Part shown: positions 10,871 to 45,067 of the stretch, piece after piece | Numbering within the stretch: position 1 is the stretch's first letter | Layout: every line of letters starts with the position of its first letter | Assembly: GCA_029204225.1 (NCBI GenBank) | Contig: CM055098.1 | Coordinates: 53,971,942 to 54,035,941 of the forward strand | Length of the DNA stretch: 64,000 nucleotides | Source: Diphasiastrum complanatum | Lineage: Eukaryota > Streptophyta > Lycopodiopsida > Lycopodiales > Lycopodiaceae | Direction of reading: 5' to 3' | Translations under genes and position numbers: made by a program | Notes under the pieces: model-generated | What the model was told of the DNA's origin: nothing | Databases searched by the model: none | The model's input: the letters and a program-made list of their open reading frames with translations, nothing else

Positions 10871-13620
10871 CCTGTTTGCTTCTTGCTAATCCAGAGTATG
10901 GCTGGCCAGATGCTAGAGTACAACCTCCTGAAATACTTTTGCTATCATCCTTCATGGATGCCCAGCTTGTGTCACTGTAAGATTCGATGTGAAATCCAAC
11001 TTCTTTCGAGTTCTGATTATATTGGCTCAGTCTGTATACTGCAAATGCTATATCAGGTCTGGTGTTGTCTGCTAGATACAACAATGATCCAATCAGCCTA
11101 TGATAGGGTGTTTTGGCCATTCGTTCCTCTTCCTCGAGAGTCCGCGGACAATCTGCCTTGCTCAGTATTGTTCCATGTATCATGGGAGTATGCACACCTT
11201 TGCATTCGAGCATGTTAAGTCTTCAATGATCTTTTGAGTGTACTTTTGTTGGTGAAGATACAACTTACCACCTCTAAAGTCTCTCACGATCTGTAAGCCT
11301 AGATAGATTTTAGCTTCTCCTAGGTCAACGATCTCAAATATTTCAGAAATGTCTCTTTTGACATTTGACATTAACTTATCTCTTCTTGAGAAGATAAGCT
11401 TGTCATCAACATAAATAGTTAGAATGATTATTTCATTTTGGACATGTTTGATAAAGACATTTGATTTAGCAAATAGAGGTTTGAAGCCTATGGGACGTAG
11501 TGCTTCGTCCTTCTTTCTATACCATTGTCTTGCTGCTTGTTTCATACCATAAATGCTTTTATTCATGTGACATCCATATTCAGGATATTCTTGGCTTACA
11601 AAACTAAGTGGTTGGTCCATGAATAAGTCTTCTTTTGATTCTGCCAAAAAAGCAGTTTTCTCATTCACAATATGGATTTTTAGATCATGAGCCACTGCAT
11701 ACGCGAATAACAAGCGAATTGATATATGTTTGACTACAGGTGAGAAAGTGTGAGTGTAGTCGTCCCATACTTCTGTGAAAATCCTTTAGCATCCAACCTC
11801 GTCTTGTATTTGATGTTTTCTCCATCATGACCTGTTTTGATCTTCCTGACCATATCTTTCTGGTGGTTTTTGTTGTCTATCAGATCTTCTCACAGGTGGT
11901 TTCGAGTCCAATTCTCAGCTTTCGAGTTCGATTCAGATTCGAGCTTTTCTGTTGGAATTCGAACTAGTGATTCAAGTCTGTCAAACACTCGATCTTGACC
12001 TCCCTCTGAATCAAGTAACTCTCTTTCATCTTATGCTTGTTTTTCTTCTGTTGTTGTTGGTAGCTCATAATAATTTTTGAGAATTTTATAGCCGACTAGA
12101 TCACTGTCTACTATGTATTTTGTCTCATCAGATTGAACATCTCGAACAACTTTTATCTTGCCAGTTTCGGGTACATAAACACAATAATATGACGAATGTA
12201 ACTCGAATCCTACTAGAAAACCTTGTTCTGTCTTTTCATCGAGTTTCTTTCCCAGCTTATCTAGTATGTGCATATACAGTGCACATCCAAATGTCCGAAC
12301 ATGTGCAAGATTTGGCTTCGATTTCCATCATATCTCATGAGAAGTTTTATCCGGTATTCGAGATTTCTGAATACGATTCTGAAGATAATTTGATGTAGCC
12401 ACTGCTTCTGTCCACAACTATTTTGGTGCTTTCGCATGAGCCATCAGACATCTTGTAGCTTTCATCAGTGTACGATTCCTTCGTTCAACTATTCCAATGT
12501 GTTGAGGCGTGTAAGATGCAGTTTTTGTGTGCATAATACCTCAATCAATACAATAAGCTTTGAATTCGTTGGAAATGTACTCACCCTGTGCAAATTTGCT
12601 TCAACTTATTGCATGTCTGCTTCTCAGCCCAATTCGTATACTCAACGAATTTCTTGAAAGCTTCAGATCTAGTACGACTGTATCGAACTTGTTGAAGTAA
12701 TCAATAAACGTAATGAAGTACTTTGCATCACCCAATGAAAATACTCCGAATGGTCCACAAATATCTGAATGCACAATTTCAAGTACCTTAGTTGCTTTAT
12801 AAACATCCTTACTGAAAGGTGTTCTAGTCATCTTGCCTTTAAGACAGGATTCGCAGGTAGTTTGAATATCTCTACTTTTGATTTCGACTCCTTGAATTCT
12901 CTGACTTTTGTTGGCTTGGTACAAGGCTTTCATATTCATGTGACATAGCCTCTTGTGCCACAGTTTTCTATTGATTCATGAGTTTGATTGACTTGTTCGA
13001 TTCTTGTTCGAATGTTCAGGTGATATAAATTTCCTTCTCTGTTGCCTTTAGCAACCAGGTTATCAAAATCATCCTTGAACAGTTTACAAGAGTTCTTCCT
13101 GAAGGTTACTGACATGCCTGTATCGACTATCTTGGCAACGGATAGAAGATCTTTATCAAGAGTAGGGACATAGAGAACTCCCTCCAGTTTCTTGTCTCTC
13201 TGATTCGTGTCCAGCCATAATACACCAGTTCCATCAACCACGTGCTTAGAACAGTCTCCAAGTATAATGAATCTCGAATATATTGTCTTCTTGTACTCAG
13301 ACAAAATTTGTTTTGAGAAAACAAAATGTGAGGTGGCTCCCGAATCAAGTACTACTTCTCGAATTGAATTAGATGAACAACATAGATCAGCACTAACATA
13401 AGTTGTTGAATTTTGTTGCCATGTCTTATGCTGCTCTGGAGCATTCTGCTTTGTCTTCGACATAGTTTGAATCTGAAGGTTTGCTTCGATTCTGCTCCTT
13501 TTTGTTTCTAGGATTACATAACGGAGTATTGATAAAATATTGCTTCTATTATCGGAGTTGAATTTTACAATGTTTTCTCGTTGTCTGTTTCCCATATCAG
13601 CGCATTGGTGCAAGTGAGGT
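10871..13620 (-). pseudogene. Ty1-copia gag-pol fragment, minus strand
   Basis: Reading leftward, this contains aspartic protease with VLDSGATSHFV (about 13345), the pre-integrase zinc region ending CESCLKGKMTRTPFS (about 12850), integrase core starting VHSDICGPFG, the integrase tail (LGKKLDEKTEQGFLVGF, about 12250), RT with YGMKQAARQWY and the active site YVDD (about 11415), and RNase H up to WISKKQ at 10871. Several stops and frameshifts break the frame. Sequence differs clearly from the plus-strand copia at 8804-10870, so the two are different families joined tail to tail. Confidence 0.9.
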
Positions 13621-14290
13621 GTTCTCTCTCATGAGTAATGTGACTAGCTATTGCTAATCTGTAAAACTCACTAACAATATCTCTGACTGTCTTTTCTGTG
13701 TGTTCTATATATAAGATCACCTGACTGTATCAGTCTATATATCGTTGATCCTCTATGTGATCATCCAGGTAAAATGATTAAGTCAAAAAAAAAAAACTCT
13801 ATTTAGAAGAAACGTATCAGTCTTATTCAAAACTAATTTTAGTTTCTCGTCATTGTCTTCCATGCATCAGCCACTTTCCGTCCATTATTCTGCGCCTTCA
13901 CGCTCTTCGCATTTTTACAAAAGCCAGAAAAAAGGGCCGAAGGTCAACAACCTTCGCATTCTTCGCATTTTCTAGAAGGTTTCTGAAGGTGTAAAAGTTG
14001 TTTTTAAGGGATTTGGGGAGAGTGTCGCATTTTTTGAAGGGCAAAAAATACGAGAAACCTGAAGGTAGGCCTGAAAACATTTTCTAAGTGTTTTGACTTA
14101 GTGTTGTATTTTCCTCATGACCAAAAATTGTGAACTGTCCAACGAAACAGTTAAAAAAAAAACATGATTCAAGAGTGCTTCAAAAGTGCAGCAGTCTGAA
14201 AAAAGCAAGGAAAAACTAAGAAAAATAATGAGGCTTTGAAAGATAGAAACTCATAGTTTCTTCACATTCATTATATTTTAGATTTGTTGA
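13621..14290. other. Noncoding spacer with GAAGGTT/CTTCGC words
   Basis: The left part is probably the leader of the minus-strand copia, with a TATATATAAGATC motif near 13710. The 13860-14080 part is rich in CCTTCGCAT and GAAGGTTTC words that also occur near 15300 and at 47390-47680. No ORF of substance. Confidence 0.4.
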
Positions 14291-15120
14291 AAGAATGTTA
14301 CTATCTTGCTAATCTATGTGGATGATATCATCTTGAGTGGTGGAAACAATCAAGATGTTGATGATATCAAGAGTGCTCTCAAGAAGGAGTTTGAGGCTTA
14401 TGATCTTGGTCATTTGCATTAGAAATAGAAGTGATTAGATCTTCTCAATCTACTTTAATTTGTCAAGGGTATGCTAATTCTATTCTAAAGAGATTTCATA
14501 TGGTAGATGCAAAGCCTTGTGATACACCTGTGGAGTCAAATGTAAAGCTAACTATAAGAGGTAATGAAAGATCCTTCGAGGACATTACTCTCTATAGAAA
14601 GCTAGTTGGTTCACTTATATATTTGGCCATCACAAGACCAAATCTAAGCCATTGTGTTAGTAGATTAAGCCAATTTATGCAAGATCCCAGTGAGGAGCAT
14701 TGGAAGCTAGGAAAAAGAGTTTTGAGATACATCATGGGAACTCAAGATTTTGGCATATTGTATGATTGCACAAAAGAGATGGTATGGATCAAGAGGATGA
14801 TCAAGGATCTTCACTTCCTAGATTTTTCAGAGAGCCCAATCATCTCTTGTGACAACCTATCAGCCCAAAAGTTGGCAAACAATCCTATATTTCATGCTAG
14901 GAGCAAGCATATTGAGGTGGCATATCACATTGTGAGGGAGCAAGTCATGGCAAAGGAGATGGAGCTTCAACATGTATCTTCAAGGGAGTGTGTAGCTGAT
15001 ATCTTCACCAAAGCATTGGAAAAAGACTTGTTTACAAAACATAGGACTTTACTTGGAGTATTCTCAAAGTCTATGCTAAAACTAGTTGAAGAGGGAGACT
15101 TACGAGAAATTGTCAACTAG
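14291..15120 (+). pseudogene. Ty1-copia RT/RNase H 3' fragment
   Basis: This begins inside RT with the active site YVDDI, followed by DIKSALKKEF. A stop occurs near 14420. It then continues as GYANSILKRFHMVDAKPCDT, LVGSLIYLAITRPNL and the RNase H tail CDNLSAQKLANNPIFHARSK, KHIEVAYHIVREQ and ADIFTKAL, ending at a TAG at 15118-15120. About forty residues normally found between the YDCTK and WIKRMI segments are absent near 14775, an internal in-frame deletion of RNase H. Confidence 0.88.
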
Positions 15121-15244
15121 TTTGATATTTTGGTCATATTTGTTTATTTGACAATTGAGGACAATTTTCATATTAGACTTAGAGTTTGACTTTTCAAAGT
15201 TATATTAGTCTAAGCATTTGAATTACACTTTTAGAAAGTGAGGG

Positions 15245-15618
15245 AAAGTAGAAAGTCGAGAATTCAATGATCAAAACCAAATGTGTCTGTAAGTCGGCGA
15301 AGGTTTCCTAAAAGAGGGCAAAAAGTTATCAGCTCTGATGATGATTTTTGTTTCTTTTTGACTAAATTCTGGCAGATTTGACCAATTTTTGTTGTTTAAT
15401 CTGATATCTCAGATCCAAATGGATCTTAAGATCGGTGATCTGAATAGGATTTTCTGTTCTACAATCAGATTAGATTTCAAATAAGCAAAACCACTCAAAT
15501 CATGCAAAATCACTCCCAAACTAACCCTAAATGCAGATCTAACACTATTCATGCCACGACAAGATGCCCAATGCAAGCTAACCATCCACAAACATGCTGC
15601 AAACTGAAAAATTGGCGT
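15245..15618 (-). other. Leader remnant of tRNA-Asp-primed LTR element
   Basis: Noncoding sequence lies directly downstream (minus direction) of the tRNA-Asp primer site. It reads like a retroelement 5' leader and is cut off where it meets the 3' end region of the copia fragment. No gag follows. Confidence 0.5.
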
Positions 15619-15638
15619 AGCTCCCCGGCAACGGCGCC
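15619..15638 (-). other. Primer binding site, tRNA-Asp type
   Basis: The minus strand reads TGGCGCCGTTGCCGGGGAGC, complementary to the 3' end of plant tRNA-Asp, as used by Athila-like and related gypsy elements. It lies four bases from the LTR end at 15643. Confidence 0.85.
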
Positions 15639-15642
15639 AAAA

Positions 15643-16384
15643 TTGCAGTGAGTTTCTTTCCTTGCCTAACCTCAATCCAAGATCTAATCAATCTAGCATC
15701 AAGGAGAGGAAGTTAGTTGTCACGTGTAGATTCGTTCCCATGAGAGCGATAGTATAGTTCAGATTTCAGCATGAATGGAAGATCCAAATCTAACTCTAAC
15801 ATCCATTAACCCTAAACATTAACACTACATCCATTAACACTACGATCCACTAACACTACGATCCACAACAAAGATAGCTTACTCTTTCTCTCTCTCCCTC
15901 TCTCTCATAAAAAGTATAACAACATGCAATCCCAATAACATTCGAATCCAATAATTAGCAAAATCCAAAGAAAGCATGAGAGATGGAGGAAAAGTGATAG
16001 AGAGCAAGGACATTCATCAATCCATTTCAGAAGAGAACGAATCTGCTTATTTGAAATGAGGAAATGAGTTGGTCCTTTTTTATAGTAGAGAGGAGGACCC
16101 TGGCCTCTAAATCATTTTGGTCCGTTTTTGCCTCCCTAATTATTCAAATTTAAAAAAAGAGTGGGAACCATCCAAATTGGAGGGAAACCCAACTTTATTC
16201 ACTAACTTGACATTTAGGCCCTGCGACATTAAAAGTCCCGCAAAAAGGCCTAAAGTCCTTTTATTGACTTTCTAATCAAATAACTATGTGATCATCGAGT
16301 TGGAGTTACACACGCAGGGTGCCAAATCCCTCTCACTTATTAACTAGGGTTAGGATTGCCTTGGGATCCGCAGACCCTCCAACA
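15643..16384 (-). repeat. 5' LTR of tRNA-Asp-primed (gypsy-type) element
   Basis: In the minus direction it starts TGTTGGAGGG and ends CTCACTGCA, immediately before the primer site. Near-full-length match to the inverted copy at 8066-8803 defines both ends. The two copies differ by scattered substitutions, so they are not a recent identical pair, and they are in opposite orientation, so they are not the two LTRs of one intact element. Confidence 0.85.
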
Positions 16385-16507
16385 CATTACAAGTAAAGCT
16401 CCCTCACAAGAGAGGGGGGCTCTTAAATAGACTATGAGGCTGCCCATGTGGAGCCTAAGTGACAATTCCACTAATTTATAAATTCCAAGTGGAATTAGCT
16501 CTTCCAC

Positions 16508-16637
16508 TAGAGGTCACCATCAAAAGGTGGCTCACTCTAGTTTATTTAAGAGGGGTCTACATTTGTTACATTGACTAGAAATACTACTAGCTCCTACATG
16601 GTCATTCCTTCTTTGGGATTCACCATGAGACTCACAT
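16508..16637 (+). repeat. Dispersed repeat, copy 2
   Basis: Second copy of the sequence at 7256-7373, same orientation, beginning TAGAGGTCACCATC, with a small insertion around 16545-16560. It lies just outside the inverted LTR pair, as copy 1 does on the left side. Confidence 0.7.
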
Positions 16638-17194
16638 GATTTCGAACTAACAAGTCAACAAAACAATGATCAGACAGGTCGCTGAAACGTTTGTTTTATT
16701 TCTAAAAAAATTCAGGACAAACCATCTTTTGCATGCTTGGTCACAAAGAAGTAGATCACTGGACTTAGTCTCCAGTCTCTGACTTGTCAACAATTCTACT
16801 CTCAGGCTACCCACTCGAGAGTGCTCTGCAATCAGGTATTCAGCGCTGGTGCCGTGGCAACATACATAAGAATAACGTACCTCTAATATGCACAACACAA
16901 TGCTGCACATCTCCCCGCACTTTTGGTCTTCGTGCATGATATGAGTTTATATGGCATGACGCTGCATCATATCAATTGAAAATTTGCATGGAAAGCTTCT
17001 ATGAATGCGATTCCAAACTTCATTATAGGTATATGCAGATACTAGTCTTTTAAATTTGGATGCTTATTTTATCTTCGGGAATATAAAGAAAGTGCACTGA
17101 ATGCTTTGGATCATAGCTTCGCGCACTCTTGTTGAAACATGCAGAATTGGATAAGCTGAATAAGAAGCCCGCAAGATTATGATCATAATTCATT
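16638..17194. other. Intergenic, no recognised gene
   Basis: No ORF with a recognisable motif and no repeat found by eye. It lies upstream of the first SINE and of the CK2 promoter. Confidence 0.4.
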
Positions 17195-17309
17195 CATTAT
17201 TCATCCAAACCCAACGGGGTTGGCTGAGTTGGTTGGCTTGGCATCCAAAGTTTCTTTGGTCCCAGGTTCGAGCCTCCCCTTGGAAACCAAGAAGCATTAT
17301 TCATCCAAA
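17195..17309 (+). mobile_element. tRNA-like SINE, 85 bp body with perfect 15-bp target duplication
   Basis: The body (17210-17294) contains a pol III A box (TTGGCTGAGTTGG) and a perfect B box (GGTTCGAGCC). It is flanked by identical 15-bp direct repeats CATTATTCATCCAAA at 17195-17209 and 17295-17309. The body matches the element at 18321-18406 almost throughout, including the hairpins CCAAAGTTTCTTTGG and CTTGGAAACCAAG. No poly(A) tail is present. The perfect duplications show a retroposition event and argue against a functional tRNA gene. Confidence 0.85.
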
Positions 17310-17854
17310 AAGCCAATGAAACATGATAGTTTGTTTCTCCTATTAATGCACCTGCACAAATTGCATGATTTCATGCGATGCTATTCTCAGATTGATCATT
17401 GATTCATTTCTATGCGGATGTATGTCATCAACCAACAGGGACCACGTGACAAGATAGGATTGGAAAGCTGAAATGAAGTGAAGTTTCCCCGACTGTTGTG
17501 AGATTGTGTGTGGTGGGTGGCCTGGAGACGCTTTTCACTTGGAAAGCTCTTGTTTCGGAAAAAGAATTGATGTGCCAGGTGACTTTCAAAGGTACCTTGC
17601 TGTAGGTATTCAATAGATATGACTGAACAACAACGATCATAAAAACCACCTCTAGTTACTAATATTCTAAAAAAGTGCTTGTGAATAGGTGCTCCGCTGT
17701 GACTCTTTGAATCATTTCCCCCCACCTGCTGCAGCCAATACTCTTGATCTAACAACTCCGCTTCACAACTGCATGTTTCCTTGCTCAATCAAAACACCCA
17801 TGCCTAAGAAACATGGATTGAAGCAAAAGATCGAAGCAGTGAACACAGATGTAC

Positions 17855-17856
<2 letters not shown>

Positions 17857-17920
<64 letters not shown>
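17857..17920. repeat. (GA)32 microsatellite
   Basis: Uninterrupted GA dinucleotide tract about 0.8 kb upstream of the CK2-alpha start. Confidence 0.97.
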
Positions 17921-17923
<3 letters not shown>

Positions 17924-17999
17924 TCAGAATGTAAGCTCATAATCACAAACACTCATAATCATTGTACCTTTGAGCCTGAACGACCTGCTTCTATTAAAA

Positions 18000-18090
18000 G
18001 CCATGCATAATAAAACAAAATGGTTCTTTAGCAAAACAGCCATGCATAGAAAAACAAATGCTATTTCGGCAAAATAGCCATGCATAACAA
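18000..18090. repeat. GCCATGCATA repeat with 38-39 bp period
   Basis: GCCATGCATA occurs at 18000, 18039 and 18077 with related AAACAAAATG/AGCAAAACA sequence between, about 2.4 units. CATGCA is the core of the plant RY element, but there is nothing else here to show regulatory use. Confidence 0.6.
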
Positions 18091-18306
18091 ACGCCTTTAA
18101 CAAAAGTATAATCCTTAAAGTTTGAATGTTAACTTTTTATTTAACTTCGTTGACCAACTTCACCACATAATATTGCCTTTGCAAAAATTTTGAACTTCCG
18201 GGTGCGGGCAAGTGAACATCATCAAGTGCCTCTAGCCCATATTAGGGCACCCACTAAGGCACACTTGGATTGACGCGCAAAGGGTGGAGCTTTGAATGAC
18301 CCGTGC

Positions 18307-18420
18307 CATTAAGATAAGGAACCCAACGGGGTTGGCTCAACTGGTTAGCTTGGCATCCAAAGTTTCTTTGGTCCCAGGTTCGAGCCTCCCCTTGGAAACC
18401 AAGAAGCATTAAGATAAGGA
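18307..18420 (+). mobile_element. tRNA-like SINE, 86 bp body with perfect 14-bp target duplication
   Basis: The second copy of the element seen at 17195-17309. The body is 18321-18406, with A box TGGCTCAACTGG at 18333 and B box GGTTCGAGCC at 18377, spaced as in a tRNA. Identical flanks CATTAAGATAAGGA lie at 18307-18320 and 18407-18420. It sits about 320 bp upstream of the CK2-alpha start codon, just before the likely core promoter, so it may influence that promoter or initiate pol III transcripts towards the gene. Confidence 0.88.
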
Positions 18421-18441
18421 GGGGTGCCCTATTTCTCCTAA

Positions 18442-18484
18442 CATAAAAAGGGCTCCATTGTATCTCTCTCTCTCTCTCTCTCTT
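18442..18484 (+). promoter_or_regulatory. Possible CK2-alpha core promoter: TATA-like box and TC initiator tract
   Basis: CATAAAAAG at 18442-18450 is TATA-like and is followed 13 bp later by a (TC)n tract at 18463-18484, a common arrangement around plant transcription starts. The distance to the coding start leaves a 5' UTR of about 260 nt. Inferred from position only. Confidence 0.35.
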
Positions 18485-18493
18485 TTCTTCCTT

Positions 18494-18558
18494 GCGATCA
18501 GTCTTCCTTGATCGACGCTGTTCTCTCTGTTTTTTCGTCGCGATCAGTATTTTGATCG
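18494..18558 (+). repeat. Duplicated GCGATCAG...GATCGACGC segment in the 5' UTR
   Basis: GCGATCAGT occurs at 18494 and 18540, each followed by TTGATCGACGC. Each CGATCA...TGATCG pair can fold into a small hairpin in the CK2-alpha leader. Period 46 bp, imperfect. Confidence 0.6.
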
Positions 18559-18660
18559 ACGCCAGTGCAAGTGTAGCTGATCGCCTTGTGCATTCATCGC
18601 CGATCTGCTGAGCTGAGCTGCACAAGAAAGGAAGGAAGGAAGGAGCTGCGACGAAAACAT

Positions 18661-18711
18661 ATGAAACACGGAGTCTTCAGCACATGTTTGCAAATCTGGC
18701 GCAGAAAATAG
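18661..18711 (+). other. Upstream ORF in the CK2-alpha leader, 16 codons
   Basis: An ATG at 18661 opens a 16-codon frame ending at TAG 18709-18711, 26 bases before the main start and in a different frame. Its ATG has a poor context (C at -3), so leaky scanning to 18738 is expected. Whether it lies on the mRNA depends on the unverified transcription start. Confidence 0.5.
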
Positions 18712-18737
18712 GAAAATCTATTCGGCGGCCAGGTGCC

Positions 18738-41797
<23,060 letters not shown>

Positions 41798-44700
41798 CAG
41801 CAGTTCAGGGCTTCTGTGCCCCTTGTAAGAAATTTCATAAGTTTTTGATATAACTCCCAACATCTGTTATTCAACAGTGTGCCAGACATTATATTCAAAT
41901 CACTCTACCAGCTCTACTTTCAGTTTTTAAGGTGGACAGATATGAGTTTCATTATTCATGTGGAATGAATGCTTGCTTCAAGGATGGAGGGAAAATTGTA
42001 TTTTGCATTATAGTGGATGAAGTTGCAAGCCACCTATAAATCAAGCACTTGTAAGAGCACACCTTAACCCTCAAGAGGCCAGATAATCTGTATAACTCTC
42101 TACCTTGCAACTTTGTAATGAATGTTTTTGGCATATTAGGATACTTGTGCTGTGATTCTATTGTTGCTGGAGAACAGACAACATTTTGTCTGAGTGATGT
42201 TTTGCATGTTGAAGTTGTTGGCTCTATTTCCCGTTAAGTGAAATGAAAAATGGGAAACTTACAAGTTTCCATTTTCCCTCCTTTGCGCACTGACATATAT
42301 GACAGCAAGTTGTGCTTAACACACTGGGATTTTTGGCACTTTTTATATTCTGATGTGATTATAGAGCCTTTTGGAAAGGTTTGCAGTTTTTTAAGACAGT
42401 CGTGATCATGTTGAACCTCAGAAGCTCGTTGATGGAGGATATGGTTCCGTATTTACACAAAAAAGGAAGAAATTTGATTACAAACATGCTATTCCCTAAT
42501 TAAAGAAAAACCTTATGGGTGTCTTTGCTGAGCATTAGAACAAACCAAAAAATGGTGGGGAAAAAGCTGAATCTAATTGCACAAGACAGACAGGGACAAT
42601 GTGTCAGGCATTTCATATGACATGATTTGGACGAGGAAAAAAGACAGTATGGCCAGGTAACCTAGCGTCAACTGAGCGGGGAGGTCCCGGAGAGAGCGAG
42701 AGAGAGAATGCTTAACTATTCATATGTTAAAAAAAGGCATCACAAAGACTCAGTAGCACAAAAATGAGAGATTGCGAATATTGAAAGTATGAAAGACAAA
42801 GCAAAACATTCCATTAGTTATGTTAGTAGGAGAAAAGTGATATACAAAAACAATCAATAATTATTCAAATAGTAGCATGAATGTACACTCACAAACTGCA
42901 ATGCTCGTTGGATTGCAATAAAATACACGGCAAATTAACCAAAGGAGGAAGTCGAATGTATTTTCAAGCTCACTCTGTCTAACTACGGTAGGTGGCCAGC
43001 CTTGGCTCTCACTATGCCAAATTAGTATCCTCTAGCTCCCTGAGGTCTGTATTCAATGCTGGAAGTGCTAAGAAATTGTGAAAGTTTTGTCATTGCCCCG
43101 ACTATTGTGTCATTGCCATTTCATGATCTTTCTCAAGGTGTTTGCTGCCACTTTGTGACCGTGACTCTCTGCTACACATTAGAATCATATTCAGTAACTG
43201 GCTTTTCCTGCACAATATAGACATCCATGAGGCAAGAAAAAACACCAACTTTTGGGTAGATTGCAGACACAATCACAAAATTTTTACAAAAATTTACAAG
43301 CATGTGGGATGTTTTGAGAGATTTGAGCCTCCTAGTAAAAATATTCTAAAGAAGAATTTACTATGTTTTGTATGTATGGAACATGATTTTTGACCTAACA
43401 TTTTGCTTTCAATCATGCAACATTTTTTAATTAGGAACCCTGGCAGGTGCAAGGGTGTAGCTTTACGAACATCTGACTTCTTAGGTGTCCTACTTTGTCT
43501 TTTTGAAATCAGAGGCAGATTCATTCTGTCCAAGGGAAGGTCTTGGGAGGTTATTGCATTATATTCTAAAATCCTTCGACATTATGGTAACACCATGCAC
43601 AACTAGAAGGAAGGCATCCTAAAAAAATTGGGCAAGGTAATATCACCTGAAGGGGCTTGCATGACAATGGCGATGAATTACATTTCTCACAAATAGGTTA
43701 AAGGGGGACTGAGAGATTTGTTGACCTTTGTAGTTTCTTGATCTCACTCAGCCACATATTTGCCTTCTACCATGTTATTGCCATTACTAGGAGGGACATG
43801 GGCAGCATAAGGTTGTGGTGGGTCGTGGATTTGACATGGGCCATCATACTGAAACTATATTTTTTTTTAACAAAGACAGGTGAAATATGTTTGTATCGCT
43901 CTCAAGCACGAAAGCATGAGGAAAAAGACGATGGATAATAGGTGTAATCCAAACTGATATTGTGGATGTGATATTAATTGCAAGTAGTACAACATAAAAT
44001 GGTGATTGTGGAACTCTATGGTTGAAAGCGATATCGCACTGGTATCGATTTCGAGAGCAAGCAGGGCTTGGTTGGTGTTTGGAGGTTTGGTACGTGCTTG
44101 AAAGTGATATTTGGGTGGAAGATAGTTTTCTAGAAAACCGTAGTATGTGGTAGTTAGTATTTATTAAATAAAAGTTTGCATGTGTGAAGAGGCGTCGAGG
44201 CGACACATGGCACCATGCCATTAATCCACATATCTTCCATAGTTGCAATAATGATGACGTGTCAGTTTGCATGTGTGGAATGACATTTGGCATATTTGAA
44301 TCGTACATGTGTTTTAGAATATTCTTGTTTTATGTGAACCAATGAAAAATTGCCATGTGTTCAATGACACGTGTGAATTGGCATGCTATAATCATTACTT
44401 GTATGGATGGCATATAGACTAGTGGGAAAACACCATCTCTTTATAGCGTCACCATCTCTTCACATGTGCAATTTTTTTTAATTAATAGGTTGCAACCGGG
44501 CACAATTTTTTTTTTTTTTTGTTTTCTTCCAGACTATCACTTTAAAGTGGCCATGATGATGTTCTAGTTTTCGTAAATGACGTTTTGCTCGAAATCGATA
44601 TGGCTGATGGATGATTATTTCTTATAGTTCAACAAATAGCAACAAACCAGCTGTAGGGCTGATGGATGATTGGTCGATTGGGTGTATGGATGGTGATCTT

Positions 44701-45060
44701 GTCCATAGCCAATCTCAAATCTTTCCATTTATTCTTGCGCGACATTGGCACATAATAGAGATCTACCCGCAATTGGAGAGGGCTGGCGACGTAACTCCTA
44801 ATTGATTCCAGAGTTTTTCAAAAACAATGATTCTCCATTGCGGTTGCTCTCCCAATGCAGGTATTTTGTCCAATTCTTTGTCGGCCTCGATCTCAGAGGT
44901 CTTAAACTTCAGATCCCATCCACCACGCGAGGACTCATGCGAGTGTTGCTTTAAGAAGGTCTACATCTGGTCCTCGACGCTGATGGGCCTTTTGAATAGA
45001 GGTGTGGTCCTTGATGAGGATGGACCTGCTTGTACTGCCGGTAGGATTGGCGGTTGTTCT
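41798..45060. other. CK2 3' flank and intergenic region, no recognised gene
   Basis: The first few hundred bases should include the CK2-alpha 3' UTR; a GTAAGA shortly after the stop (41825) could be a 3'-UTR splice donor. A 154-codon minus-strand frame at 43844-44308 and smaller frames have no motif I recognise. Poly-T runs occur at 44465-44520. An ACACGTGT palindrome occurs near 44369. Confidence 0.4.
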
Positions 45061-45067
45061 GCTATAT

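Noticed and set aside
17210..18406. Functional tRNA genes
   Set aside because: A and B boxes are present, but no paired acceptor stem or canonical anticodon arm can be drawn, and each copy has target duplications typical of retroposition.
43844..44308. 154-codon minus-strand ORF as a gene
   Set aside because: No motif, no neighbouring exons and no codon or splice evidence; likely a chance frame in intergenic DNA.
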